Shown here: positions 28,068 through 38,715 of the stretch, in pieces
Numbering within the stretch: position 1 is the first letter of the stretch
How the letters are laid out: every line of letters begins with the position of its first letter
Assembly: GCF_000233955.1 (NCBI RefSeq)
Contig: NZ_JH376599.1
Coordinates: 126,277 to 190,276, forward strand
Reading direction: 5' to 3'
DNA length: 64,000 nucleotides
From: Paraprevotella clara YIT 11840
GTDB taxonomy: Bacteria > Bacteroidota > Bacteroidia > Bacteroidales > Bacteroidaceae
Notes under the pieces: generated by a model
What the model was told of the DNA's origin: nothing
What the model saw: only the letters and a program-made list of their open reading frames with translations
The model's database searches: none
Position numbers and translations under genes: made by a program

Positions 28068-30192
28068 ATGTTACGAAGATTTTTGTTATTCATGTTAGTA
28101 GTCTTAGGGCTGGGGAGCGCGGCAAGGGCTACGAGTAGGAAAACCGCTGATTTGAGTTTGGTCGAACCAAGCGGCGCAAACGCCCAGTGGGATTCGGAAA
28201 CACATGTTTTTACTTGGACTTTTAGCTATGACGGTCGTATCTCGTTTCCTGATTTGACAGGTGACCTTTCTGGCTATGCCTTGGTCGTATTGGAAACGGA
28301 AGACTTGACCGATGGCAATTCGGAAGATGATAGTAAGCCCGGTTTTCGTCTGGACTTGTTATTGGAGAATAATGAAACTTTAATTGGCTATAATTATAAG
28401 GCCGCTTGGGAAACCGATGGACGTTTGGTCGTTGACCTGTCGGCATATGATAAAGAGAAGTTGGCACAAGTGAAAGAATTTCGTTTGAATACCAATAGTA
28501 ATTCAGGTTCCGTGGTTGTCAAATCCGTATCTTTGGTGCCGCCTTTGTCATTGGACTTCGATGAGGACGGCAAGGCGTATATTCGCCCTCAGGATTTGGC
28601 AGACTTTGCCAATGGCCTTACAGTAGACGCGGAAACAGGCAAGATAACTAAGAGAGGAACTGATGCAGCCAATATAAAATTGCTTTTGGATGACGTGGAT
28701 TTATCGGATGTTGCAAGTTTTAAGGTTGAATGTATTGAAACGACCACAGGCCTATGGACTACGACAACTTTCCGAAGTAATGATTGGTCTCAAGGTTGGT
28801 GGGATTCGCGTGCAGGTGCCACAGTCGAAGATAAATATCGCAAGGAGCTTTGCCACGCCTCTGCCATTGAATTGGGCTTTGACGAAAGTAAAGAAGGGGA
28901 AGTAACCATCAGTAGCATTTGTCTGCAAAAAGGTATGTTGACAGTGTCTGGAAATGACGTGGTGCTGAAAGATGTGCCTTTCTATGACGCAGCAACGGGA
29001 AGTGTTGTTACCCCATTATGGAATGTGGGAAAAGAAACAGCAGAGGTTTATGGAAATTGTAATAATGTGCAGGCTTGTGGCTTTTATGCCGATTTGGACG
29101 GTTATAAGGAAATCCGCGTTTATCCGGGCGATGGCTGTTCCAATTTGCGTTTCTGGTTTATGTCTGCCAAGCATTTCTGTGGAGGGGAAGGATTACGCTG
29201 TGATTGACATCGCTGGCATCAAGGCTCAATGTGCAGGGAAGGCTTACTTGATGGGCGCGAAAGCTAATGCCGGTACCAATGTTACCATTTCGGACATAAC
29301 GGCTTTGAGCAATGCTGATTATACCATTGGTGGATTTGGCTTGTGGCCAACAGGAATGAAGGAAGAGATGTCGGCATCTGGTGCTTCGATTGTTGATGCT
29401 ACCGGATTGAACAATTTCACTCCTATTGCTTTGGAAGCCGCCAACCCGAACTGCCTCTTCCTCGTGTCCGATGCTTCCAAGCTCTCCAACGAGAAGAACG
29501 TGTTGGTCAAGGGAGAAGACGGCACTTATGCCTGTGCCAACTTGGCTTTGGAAAGCGGATACTCTTTCCGTACTCCATACAGCTTTACAGTAGAGGCTGC
29601 CAGTGTGAAGAAAACGGTAGGCCCCAACTTCGGCACATTCGTGTCTCCTTTTGAAGTGGCCGTGCCCGATGGCTGCAAGGCTTACAACCTGACGGGCGTG
29701 GATGAAAACAACGTAGTGAAAGGCGAGGAAACGGCAACGGTTGCCGCCAACAAGCCCGTATTGCTGGCCGGTGACGGCGAATGCACGTTTGAGGCAGAGG
29801 ACGTGACCGTGGAAGCTACCCCCGCATCGTTGGTGAACGGCATCCTGAACGGTGTGTACGAAGCTGGCACCACGGCCCCGGAGGGCAGCTACGTGCTCCA
29901 GACGCAGGATGACGTGACGGCTTTCTACAAGGTGGCCGAAGGCGGGAAGCAGAGGGTAACCCCCTTCACGGCCTACCTCGCCTTGCCTACCGCTGCCGCT
30001 GTGAACGCCAAGTCGCTGTCTGTCAGCTTCGACAACGCAGGCACTACCCGTGTGGACGATGCCGCTGCCGAAGGGCCGGCCACTGTGGAAGCCGTTTACG
30101 ACCTGCAAGGCCGCAAGTTGGGAACTCCGATAAAGGGCGTCAACCTGCTGAGACTGTCGGACGGAAGCGTGAAGAAAGTAATCGTAAAATAA
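28068..30192 (+). pseudogene. Secreted surface protein interrupted by a frameshift
   Basis: The reading frame from ATG 28068 (signal peptide LLFMLVVLGLGSAARA, then beta-rich sequence) stops at 29207, but homologous-looking sequence continues in the +1 frame from about 29180 to 30192, starting ISVEGKDYAVIDIAG. The shift lies between about 29155 and 29190; removing one base would restore a single protein of about 707 residues. The second part ends with a beta-sandwich and the tail AVYDLQGRKLGTPIKGVNLL and KKVIVK, like the 16486 protein. It could be a true inactivation, a sequencing error or, less likely, programmed frameshifting. It is under its own operator-promoter, which argues that an intact form belongs to the regulon. 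No enzyme motif is seen; a carbohydrate-binding role is a guess. Confidence 0.78.
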
Positions 30193-30218
30193 GTAATAAC
30201 CCATAAAAACAAAACAAG

Positions 30219-30380
30219 ATGAAAAAAACATATCAAGCCCCCGCAGTGGAGGTCATGGGATTGGATGGTGACAGGCATGTCATGATGGCGTCGAACTCGC
30301 TACCCGGAGTGAATGAAAGCCCAAGCGATACCGAATACGGTTCTCAGGCCAATGTGAGCATCTGGGACGATATATGGTGA
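30219..30380 (+). CDS. 53-residue small protein of unknown function
   Basis: ATG at 30219, TGA at 30378-30380, 26 bases after the preceding stop and directly followed by a strong terminator. It begins MKKTYQAPAVEVMGLDGDRH and ends VSIWDDIW. The opening MKKTYxxPxxEVxxL is a pattern common to short, uncharacterised Bacteroidales proteins encoded next to surface-protein genes. There is no signal peptide or membrane segment. The tail is acidic and aromatic. No function can be assigned. Confidence 0.7.
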   Translation: MKKTYQAPAVEVMGLDGDRHVMMASNSLPGVNESPSDTEYGSQANVSIWDDIW

Positions 30381-30433
30381 AAAAGAAGGAATAAGTCTTT
30401 TCATATAATGTTAGTTAGATTTAGAATGCGGAG

Positions 30434-30466
30434 TGCGCTGGGAAGTGATTCCCGGCGCATTTTTTT
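30434..30466 (+). terminator. Intrinsic terminator after the small gene
   Basis: An 11-bp stem TGCGCTGGGAA/TTCCCGGCGCA (one G-T wobble), GTGA loop, then seven T. Confidence 0.92.
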
Positions 30467-30491
30467 GCATAAATGGAAGAAATGAGAGGAT

Positions 30492-30559
30492 TTTGTTACT
30501 TTATCGCAAAAGTGTGATACATACAAAGAACTTAGAAACGGGCTTTTAGCGTAATTTTG
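30492..30559 (+). promoter_or_regulatory. Candidate HTCS operator and -7 box, GH115 operon
   Basis: Direct repeat TTTGTTAC (30492-30499), 13-bp spacer, TGTGATAC (30513-30520). The -7 box TAATTTTG at 30552-30559 matches the consensus fully and is 31 bp downstream. No -33 TTTG is present at the usual distance. Confidence 0.75.
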
Positions 30560-30582
30560 CAAAGAAACAAAAGGGTTAGGTT

Positions 30583-33528
30583 ATGAAAAGTAATATCGTG
30601 AAAATGTGTTTCAGTGCATTCTTCTTGATTGGGGGGATGATGTTTGCACGGGCTATGCAAGTGGATTATATTTCTTTTAAGCCGTCTGTAGGGGCTTTCA
30701 GTCTTTCGGCCGATGGCCGGGTTGCTACGATCTGTGTGGATACAGCGGATTATAAAGGAGTACGGCTTGCAGCCCGTAATTTGGGTACGGATATCGGAAG
30801 AGTGACCGGTACGGCGGCGGATGTCAGTATGTCTTCACCCTCGAAACGGGGAGTGGTGGTAGCCGGAACGATAGGCAGGAATAGGCAAATCGATGAATGG
30901 GTAAAGCAAGGGAAGCTTGACGTGTCGGCCATTGAAGGAAAATGGGAAAGTTATTTGATACAGACGGTAGACGGAAATCTCGTGATAGCGGGGAGCGACA
31001 AGCGTGGTACTATTTTCGGCATATACGACCTGTCGGAAAAAATCGGTGTGTCGCCGTGGCATTATTTTGCCGACGTACCGGCGCAACGGCATGCGGCATT
31101 GTATGTGAAACCGGGACGTTATGTGCAAGATTCTCCCAAAGTGAAATATCGTGGTATTTTCTTGAACGATGAATGGCCGAGCCTTGGGGGATGGGCTTCC
31201 AAAAAGTTCGGTGGGTTCAACAGCCGTTTTTATGCGCACGTGTTTGAACTGTTGCTCCGGTTGAAAGCCAACTATATGTGGCCGGCCATGTGGGCCAGTT
31301 CGTTTTATGAGGACGACCCGGCGAACGGGCAGTTGGCAGACGATATGGGTATCGTGATGGGTACTTCGCATCATGAACCGATGATGCGTCCGCATAAAGA
31401 TTATACCAAACGCCGGAAGGAGGTCGGTCCTTGGAATTATGCTACGAATAAGGAGGGTATAGATTCTTTCTTCGTCGAAGGGGCGGAACGAAGTCGTAAG
31501 TACGAGAGTATCGTGACCATCGGGATGCGTGGCGATGGAGATGTAGCCATGGGAGGCGGCACGGATGAGGAGAATATGGCTGTATTGTCGGATGTCATTA
31601 AAGGACAACGTGAAATACTCGGACGGGTACATGGAAAAGACCCGGCCGAAATACCGCAACTTTGGGCTGTGTTTACGGAGGTGCAACGGTATTATGACAA
31701 AGGTTTCAAGGTGCCTGATGACGTGATGCTGCTTTTCTGTGATAACAACTGGGGATATATCCGTAGGGTAGGACCTTGGCAGGAACAGCGGCGCAAGGGA
31801 GGTATGGGCATGTATTACCATATCGACATGAATGGTGGACCATGGAATGACCGGTGGATTAATACCACGACCATACCCAAATTGCGCGAACAGTTCAATT
31901 TGGCTTACCAATCGGGAATAGATGACTTGTGGGTTGTGAATGTAGGAGACCTGAAACCCAAGGAATTGCCTATTGATTTTATTATGCGTTATGCCTGGAA
32001 TCCTGATGCGATACAGGCCGATGAGACAGATGATTACCTGCGGCAGTGGGCGCAGCAAAATTTCGGGGAAGCACATGCGGAGGCAATTTCAGGGTTGGTG
32101 GCCCGTTATTCCAAATATAATCTGTGGCGGAAACCTGAAGTGCAGTCTACGAATATATTCAGTGTGGTAAACCATTGCGAGGCCGACCGTGTGACGGATT
32201 TGTGGCGTACGTTAGCCCACGAAGCCGACTCGGTGGGACAACTCATGCCTCAAGCATATAAGGATGCTTACTATCAGTTGGTGCTTTATCCGGTCAAAGC
32301 TTCGGCCGGAGTGGCAGAAATCTATTTGGCCGCAGCAAAAAACTGGCTTTATGCACGGCAGGGACGCGTGACGGCGAACGATTATGCGCGGCGAGTAGAG
32401 GAATTGTATACGGTTGATACAGCTATGACCGCCTATTATAATAAGGTGTTGGCCGGAGGTAAGTGGGAAAAGATGATGAGCGACATTCATTTGGGATATA
32501 CCAAATGGTCTATGCCTAAAAGAGATTCCGTTCCGCAGGTGGTGCGTGTGGAGCCTTTGTCAAAGCCTACGATGGGTGTGGCTGTGGAAGGTTGCGAAAC
32601 GGTATCGCCGGAAGGAGAATTGGAACTCCCCGTTTTTGATAATTTCGAGAATCGCAAGTATTACATCGACATCTTCAATCGGGGAACGGGGACATTCGAT
32701 TTTAAGGTCAAGACAGACGAACCTTGGATGGACGTGAGTCTCCGAAAAGGGAAGGTGGAGACGGAATCCCGTATTTGGGTCGGTATAGATTGGACGAAAC
32801 TGAAGGCTGGAGAGACGGAAGGTATACTTTATATTTGTAGGGAAAGGGAACGTGTGCCGATAAGGCTTCGTGTCGTGAAAGCTGACCTGCCTGTTCCAGT
32901 GGAAGGACATTGGTTCGGAAATGCTTGTGGAAATGAGTTTTCCGTTCCCGCATGGCAGTTCAATGCCTGCCACCCCGGACGATATGCAAAGTGGACTTTC
33001 CTGCCCGATTTAGGACGTGGAGAGGGATGTATGGGATTGTCTCCGGTCACGGCACCGTCGGCTACTTCTTTCGAAGACGCTCCGTGTCTGGAATATCAAG
33101 TGTATTTCCCGAAGACGGGGACACAGACCGTTTGTCTCGGTGTCCTTCCCACGCAGGATGTGATGCCCGAACGGGGGCTGCGATTGGCTTTTGGTTTGGA
33201 TGGGGGTATAGTCCGTACGTTGGATGCCCGTCAGGGGTTCGTAGACACATTCAGTGAATATACCCCGAAGAACTTGAAAAAATCCCCGAAACTCAAACCG
33301 CTTCCACCGCGTAATAAAACATTGAAACTGATCAATGGGGATGGTTTCTGCCGCAATGAAATCTTCGACAATTTGCGTTGGCTCACAGCGGAGTTTGAGG
33401 TGGAAAAGCCGGGATTACATACGTTCAAGGTATATATGGTCGATCCGGAAATCGTATTGGAACAGTTGGTGTTCAACCCGGATAATACACACCCGAGTTA
33501 TTTCGGTGCACCGTCGGTCAGACATTAG
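30583..33528 (+). CDS. GH115 alpha-glucuronidase
   Basis: A 981-residue exported enzyme of glycoside hydrolase family 115, which removes glucuronic or 4-O-methyl-glucuronic acid from internal xylose residues of glucuronoxylan. Signal peptide at residues 1-24. The N-terminal domain includes RGTIFGIYDLSEKIGVSPW; the TIM-barrel region carries YRGIFLNDEWPSLGGW, LLRLKANYMWPAMW, MGTSHHEPM and LFCDNNWGYIRR, all diagnostic of the family. A C-terminal beta domain completes the normal length (about 950-1000). First gene of a long enzyme operon, with its own operator and -7 box. It is a strong indicator that the target is a glucuronoxylan. Confidence 0.93.
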   Translation: MKSNIVKMCFSAFFLIGGMMFARAMQVDYISFKPSVGAFSLSADGRVATICVDTADYKGVRLAARNLGTDIGRVTGTAADVSMSSPSKRGVVVAGTIGRNRQIDEWVKQGKLDVSAIEGKWESYLIQTVDGNLVIAGSDKRGTIFGIYDLSEKIGVSPWHYFADVPAQRHAALYVKPGRYVQDSPKVKYRGIFLNDEWPSLGGWASKKFGGFNSRFYAHVFELLLRLKANYMWPAMWASSFYEDDPANGQLADDMGIVMGTSHHEPMMRPHKDYTKRRKEVGPWNYATNKEGIDSFFVEGAERSRKYESIVTIGMRGDGDVAMGGGTDEENMAVLSDVIKGQREILGRVHGKDPAEIPQLWAVFTEVQRYYDKGFKVPDDVMLLFCDNNWGYIRRVGPWQEQRRKGGMGMYYHIDMNGGPWNDRWINTTTIPKLREQFNLAYQSGIDDLWVVNVGDLKPKELPIDFIMRYAWNPDAIQADETDDYLRQWAQQNFGEAHAEAISGLVARYSKYNLWRKPEVQSTNIFSVVNHCEADRVTDLWRTLAHEADSVGQLMPQAYKDAYYQLVLYPVKASAGVAEIYLAAAKNWLYARQGRVTANDYARRVEELYTVDTAMTAYYNKVLAGGKWEKMMSDIHLGYTKWSMPKRDSVPQVVRVEPLSKPTMGVAVEGCETVSPEGELELPVFDNFENRKYYIDIFNRGTGTFDFKVKTDEPWMDVSLRKGKVETESRIWVGIDWTKLKAGETEGILYICRERERVPIRLRVVKADLPVPVEGHWFGNACGNEFSVPAWQFNACHPGRYAKWTFLPDLGRGEGCMGLSPVTAPSATSFEDAPCLEYQVYFPKTGTQTVCLGVLPTQDVMPERGLRLAFGLDGGIVRTLDARQGFVDTFSEYTPKNLKKSPKLKPLPPRNKTLKLINGDGFCRNEIFDNLRWLTAEFEVEKPGLHTFKVYMVDPEIVLEQLVFNPDNTHPSYFGAPSVRH

Positions 33529-33587
33529 TGTTTGAAAAGGTGGGAAACGTATATGTTATGTGGAAATCAAAAGTTATGAACTAATAA

Positions 33588-34763
<1,176 letters not shown>

Positions 34764-34828
34764 GGAGATGGAAGAAATTTATAGAAGAAGTTATAGAAGG
34801 TTGAATGAAAAAATAAGAAGATCACGAG

Positions 34829-35920
34829 ATGAATACAAGGAGATGTTTGATTTTAGGCGGAGCCCTAATGCTTTCGCTTTGGGGCTACGGGCAAAGGCAA
34901 TCTGCAAAAACTTTTGAGATGAAAGGCAATCCTGTCATTACAGATAAGTTTACGGCCGATCCGGCTCCATTGATCCATGACGGAACCCTATACCTTTACG
35001 TGGGACACGACGAGGCGCGTGATGGAGAAATGTTCAATATCACGGAATGGTTGTGCTATTCCACGAAAGACATGAAGACGTGGACCGACCATGGGACAGT
35101 GTTGAAGCCTACAGATTTCTCGTGGGCCGTGGGCGAGGCTTGGGCTTCGCAAGTAGTGGAGAAAGACGGTAAGTTCTATTATTATACCACAGCACAGGCC
35201 GGCGATCCTTATCCCGGTAAGGCAATAGGTGTGGCAGTGGGCGATACTCCGACCGGACCTTTTAAGGATGCCATCGGTAAGCCGTTGATTACGGATGCCA
35301 TGACACCGAATGGGAAAAGAGGTTGGTGGAATGACATTGACCCTACGGTTTTCATTGATGATGAGGGAACACCTTGGTTAAGTTGGGGAAACGGCACGTG
35401 TTTTTTAGTCAAACTTAAACCTAATATGACGGAGCTGGAGGGGGAGATACAGGTGCTTGATTTGCCTCATTACGTGGAAGGTCCTTGGTTGCATAAGCGG
35501 GGAGATTTATATTATCTGACTTATGCTTCGATGGGAAAGGGGCGTGAGATGATGCACTATGCCACGGCGGAATCTATCGGCGGGACATGGACTTACCGTG
35601 GTGCTTTGACAGGAATGGCGGAGAACAGTTTCACGATACATCCCGGAATCGTGGAGTTTAAAGGGCAATGGTATCTGTTCTACCATAATGCCTCGCTTGT
35701 GATCGGCAATCAGGCCGGAGCCACAGGTCGCAGGAGTGTTTGTGTGGACTATCTTTACTATATGCCGGATGGTTCCATGGCGTACGTGGAACAGACGGAG
35801 GACGGAGTGACGCAACCTCCCAAAACGGCTGACGAAGTATCTCTGATGGTCAATCCTTATCCGGAGGAACCGAAAGAGGTAAAGAAGTATGCAGTAAACG
35901 CCGACGGTGCGGTAAAGTAA
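34829..35920 (+). CDS. GH43 glycosidase (xylosidase/arabinofuranosidase type), single domain
   Basis: A 363-residue exported five-bladed beta-propeller enzyme. Catalytic signatures: general base Asp in FTADPAPLIHDGTLYLYVGHDE, pKa-modulating Asp in [13 protein letters not shown], and general acid Glu in VEGPWLHKRGDLYYLTYAS. The family covers beta-xylosidases and alpha-L-arabinofuranosidases; the subfamily near GH43_1/2 that it resembles is often xylosidase or arabinofuranosidase. Unlike its two downstream paralogues it has no CBM6. Start at the ATG at 34829 gives a signal peptide (MNTRRCLILGGALMLSLWGYG). Confidence 0.9.
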   Translation: MNTRRCLILGGALMLSLWGYGQRQSAKTFEMKGNPVITDKFTADPAPLIHDGTLYLYVGHDEARDGEMFNITEWLCYSTKDMKTWTDHGTVLKPTDFSWAVGEAWASQVVEKDGKFYYYTTAQAGDPYPGKAIGVAVGDTPTGPFKDAIGKPLITDAMTPNGKRGWWNDIDPTVFIDDEGTPWLSWGNGTCFLVKLKPNMTELEGEIQVLDLPHYVEGPWLHKRGDLYYLTYASMGKGREMMHYATAESIGGTWTYRGALTGMAENSFTIHPGIVEFKGQWYLFYHNASLVIGNQAGATGRRSVCVDYLYYMPDGSMAYVEQTEDGVTQPPKTADEVSLMVNPYPEEPKEVKKYAVNADGAVK

Positions 35921-35935
35921 TCTTTATACGATGAA

Positions 35936-37306
35936 ATGATGAAGAAAATGGAAGTTGGAAAAAAATTGTTGGCCTTGTCTTTGGGTTGGTTTTCTATGGC
36001 TTTGTCTGCACAAAATCCGATAGTGCAGACGCATTATACGGCCGACCCGGCACCGATGGTGTACCGGGACACCTTATATTTATATGTGGGGTGTGACGAA
36101 AAGGATGCTCCCCGGAATGCCTACCTGATGCGGGAGTATCGCTTGTACACGACTACGGATATGGTAAACTGGACCGACCACGGTGCGGTGCTCCGTACGA
36201 GTGCTTTCGATTGGTCGGCGGGAGATGCCAGTGCGGCACAGTGTATCGAGCGGAATGGCAAGTTCTATTGGTATATTTCTTCGCAGAACAAGTTCAAGCC
36301 CGGCTCGTCCATTGGCGTGGCCATTGGCGATACTCCCTATGGTCCTTTTAGAGATGCTTTGGGACGTGCGTTGGTGACGAACGACATGACGACATACGCC
36401 AAACACAGTTGGGATGACCTCGACCCGTCCGTGTTTGTGGATAAGGATGGACAAGCATGGTTATATTGGGGAAATGGCGTGTGTTACCGAGTCAAGTTGA
36501 AAGACGACATGGTGTCGTTGGATGGAGAAATCGAGGCCATCGACCGGAAGGACGCTTCGTCTTTTTCAGGAGGCTTTACGGAAGCACCATGGATTTATAA
36601 GAGGCAGGGGCATTATTATTTGGTTTACGCTTCAGGATTTCCCGAATCCATCCATTATTCCACGGCGAAGTCTGCCGGAGGAAAATGGACGGCACAAGGT
36701 GTGGTCATGCCGACGGAGAAAGGAAGCAACACTAACCATCCGGGCATCGTGGATTTCAAGGGGCATTCTTACTTTTTCTATCATAATGATGCTTTGCCCG
36801 GAGGGCACAGCTATTGCCGTTCGGTGTGTGTGGAAGAGTTTGTTTACGGTTCCGACGGGACGATTCCGGAATTGTACATGACGCGTGAGGGGGTGAAGCA
36901 GGGTGTGGGTACATTGAGCCCCTACCGCTGTACGGAAGCCGAGACTATTGCGTGGTCGGAAGGGGTGACTTCTGCTGTTTCGGCAAAGAGAGGGGTATAT
37001 ATCACCGGGATACATGACGGAGATTACATCAAGGTGCGCGACGTGGATTTCGGTGAAACCGGGCCAAAGAGGTTTGTGGCAGCCGCTTCAAGCCGTTATC
37101 ACGGTGGTGAGATGGAATTACGCATAGACGGACGCGATGGAGAAGTGATAGGTACGTTGCGCATTCCTTATACCGGAGAATGGGAGAATTGGGGAGAATT
37201 TGCTACGGATGTGAAAAGCGTAACGGGAGTACACGATTTGTATTTCGTGTGTAAAGGGAAAAAGCCCCATGAATTGTTTAATTTTGATTATTGGTGTTTT
37301 AAATGA
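35936..37306 (+). CDS. GH43 glycosidase with C-terminal CBM6
   Basis: A 456-residue exported enzyme. Propeller motifs: [19 protein letters not shown] (base), [19 protein letters not shown] (second Asp), [20 protein letters not shown] (acid). From about residue 320 a CBM6 module is recognisable ([49 protein letters not shown]). CBM6 modules bind xylan or arabinan chains. Gene overlaps the next one by four bases (ATGA), so translation is coupled. Clearly paralogous to the 34829 and 37303 genes. Confidence 0.9.
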   Translation: MMKKMEVGKKLLALSLGWFSMALSAQNPIVQTHYTADPAPMVYRDTLYLYVGCDEKDAPRNAYLMREYRLYTTTDMVNWTDHGAVLRTSAFDWSAGDASAAQCIERNGKFYWYISSQNKFKPGSSIGVAIGDTPYGPFRDALGRALVTNDMTTYAKHSWDDLDPSVFVDKDGQAWLYWGNGVCYRVKLKDDMVSLDGEIEAIDRKDASSFSGGFTEAPWIYKRQGHYYLVYASGFPESIHYSTAKSAGGKWTAQGVVMPTEKGSNTNHPGIVDFKGHSYFFYHNDALPGGHSYCRSVCVEEFVYGSDGTIPELYMTREGVKQGVGTLSPYRCTEAETIAWSEGVTSAVSAKRGVYITGIHDGDYIKVRDVDFGETGPKRFVAAASSRYHGGEMELRIDGRDGEVIGTLRIPYTGEWENWGEFATDVKSVTGVHDLYFVCKGKKPHELFNFDYWCFK

Positions 37307-38679
37307 AAAAGAAAGATATGAAAATAGGTAAGTTAAGACATTGTATCGGGGGATTGGTTGGGTTGCCGATGGTGTTGGCGGCACAGAACCCCATTGTGCA
37401 AACCATGTACACGGCCGACCCGGCTCCGATGGTATACGACGGCAAGTTGTTTTTGTACACCAGTCACGACGAAGACGCGTCAACGTGGTTTGTCATGAAC
37501 GAATGGAAACTGTATTCCACGACCGACATGGTGAACTGGACCGACCATGGGGCTGTGTTGTCCTATGAGACTTTCTCATGGGCAAAAGGAGATGCCTGGG
37601 CAATGCAATGCGTGGAACGTGACGGAAAGTTTTACGCTTACGTTCCCGTGACGATGAAGTCGGGTGGCGGTGCCATCGGTGTGGCCGTGGCGGACAGCCC
37701 TTATGGTCCGTTCCACGATCCGTTGGGCAAGCCGTTGGCTCAGAGCAAACGGGGAGACATCGACCCAACGGTCTTTATCGACGACGACGGGCAGGCTTAT
37801 CTGTATTGGGGGAATCCGTTCTGTTATTATGTGAAACTGAATGAAGACATGATTTCCTACAGTGGTGATATCGTCCGTGTCCCGATGACCGAGGAGGCAT
37901 TCGGCAAGCGTGAGGGCAATGTGGCCGAGCGTCCTACGTTGTATGAAGAAGGGCCATGGCTTTACAAACGCAAGGACTTGTATTATTTGCTGTGGGCCGG
38001 AGGACCCATATCGGAGCATCTCGGTTATTCCACGAGCAAAAGCCCGACAGGTCCGTGGAAGTACGGTGGTGTGTTGATGCCTACCGAGGGGCGGAGCTTT
38101 ACCAACCATCCCGGCATGGTGGACTATAAAGGGAATACTTACCTGTTCTATCACAACGGAGCTTTGCCCGGTGGCGGAGGTTTTACCCGTTCGGTATGTG
38201 TGGAACAGGCGGAATTCAATAAAGACGGTTCGATTGTTCCGCTGAAAATGACTGCCGGGATAGAGAAGGGTTTGGAGACGCTGAATCCTTTCCGCAAGAC
38301 GGAGGCGGAAACCATCGCTTTTTCCGAATGGATGAAAGCATCCCAGAACGAGGAAGTCGGTGTGTTTGTCAATGCCATGAAGGACGGGGCTTATATTAAG
38401 GTGAGGGACGTGGATTTCCGCGAAGAGGGTGCTTCCCATATCACGGCCCGTGTGGGCACGACGCACAACGGCGGTGTGACGATGGAAGTGCGTGCCGACA
38501 GTCGGGAAGGGCGGTTGTTGGCCACGTTGAAAGTGCCTATGACCGGAGGGGATAACCGTTGGGCATTGGTTTCTTCCGAAATAGAGCGAATTACCGGGGT
38601 ACATGATTTGTATTTCATTTGCAAAGGCAACCAACCCGGAAGGTTGATGTACTTCGATTATTGGATGTTTTCAAAATAA
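37303..38679 (+). CDS. GH43 glycosidase with C-terminal CBM6, paralogue
   Basis: A 458-residue exported enzyme with the same layout as the preceding gene: [23 protein letters not shown] (base), [20 protein letters not shown] (second Asp), [20 protein letters not shown] (acid) and CBM6 ([53 protein letters not shown]). The ATG at 37303 overlaps the previous stop; an alternative ATG at 37318 would give a more compact signal peptide ([21 protein letters not shown]). A tandem duplication within the operon is the likely origin. Confidence 0.9.
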   Translation: MKKKDMKIGKLRHCIGGLVGLPMVLAAQNPIVQTMYTADPAPMVYDGKLFLYTSHDEDASTWFVMNEWKLYSTTDMVNWTDHGAVLSYETFSWAKGDAWAMQCVERDGKFYAYVPVTMKSGGGAIGVAVADSPYGPFHDPLGKPLAQSKRGDIDPTVFIDDDGQAYLYWGNPFCYYVKLNEDMISYSGDIVRVPMTEEAFGKREGNVAERPTLYEEGPWLYKRKDLYYLLWAGGPISEHLGYSTSKSPTGPWKYGGVLMPTEGRSFTNHPGMVDYKGNTYLFYHNGALPGGGGFTRSVCVEQAEFNKDGSIVPLKMTAGIEKGLETLNPFRKTEAETIAFSEWMKASQNEEVGVFVNAMKDGAYIKVRDVDFREEGASHITARVGTTHNGGVTMEVRADSREGRLLATLKVPMTGGDNRWALVSSEIERITGVHDLYFICKGNQPGRLMYFDYWMFSK

Positions 38680-38715
38680 TAGTTTTATACCTTAATATAT
38701 ATAGGAGGATGAACG

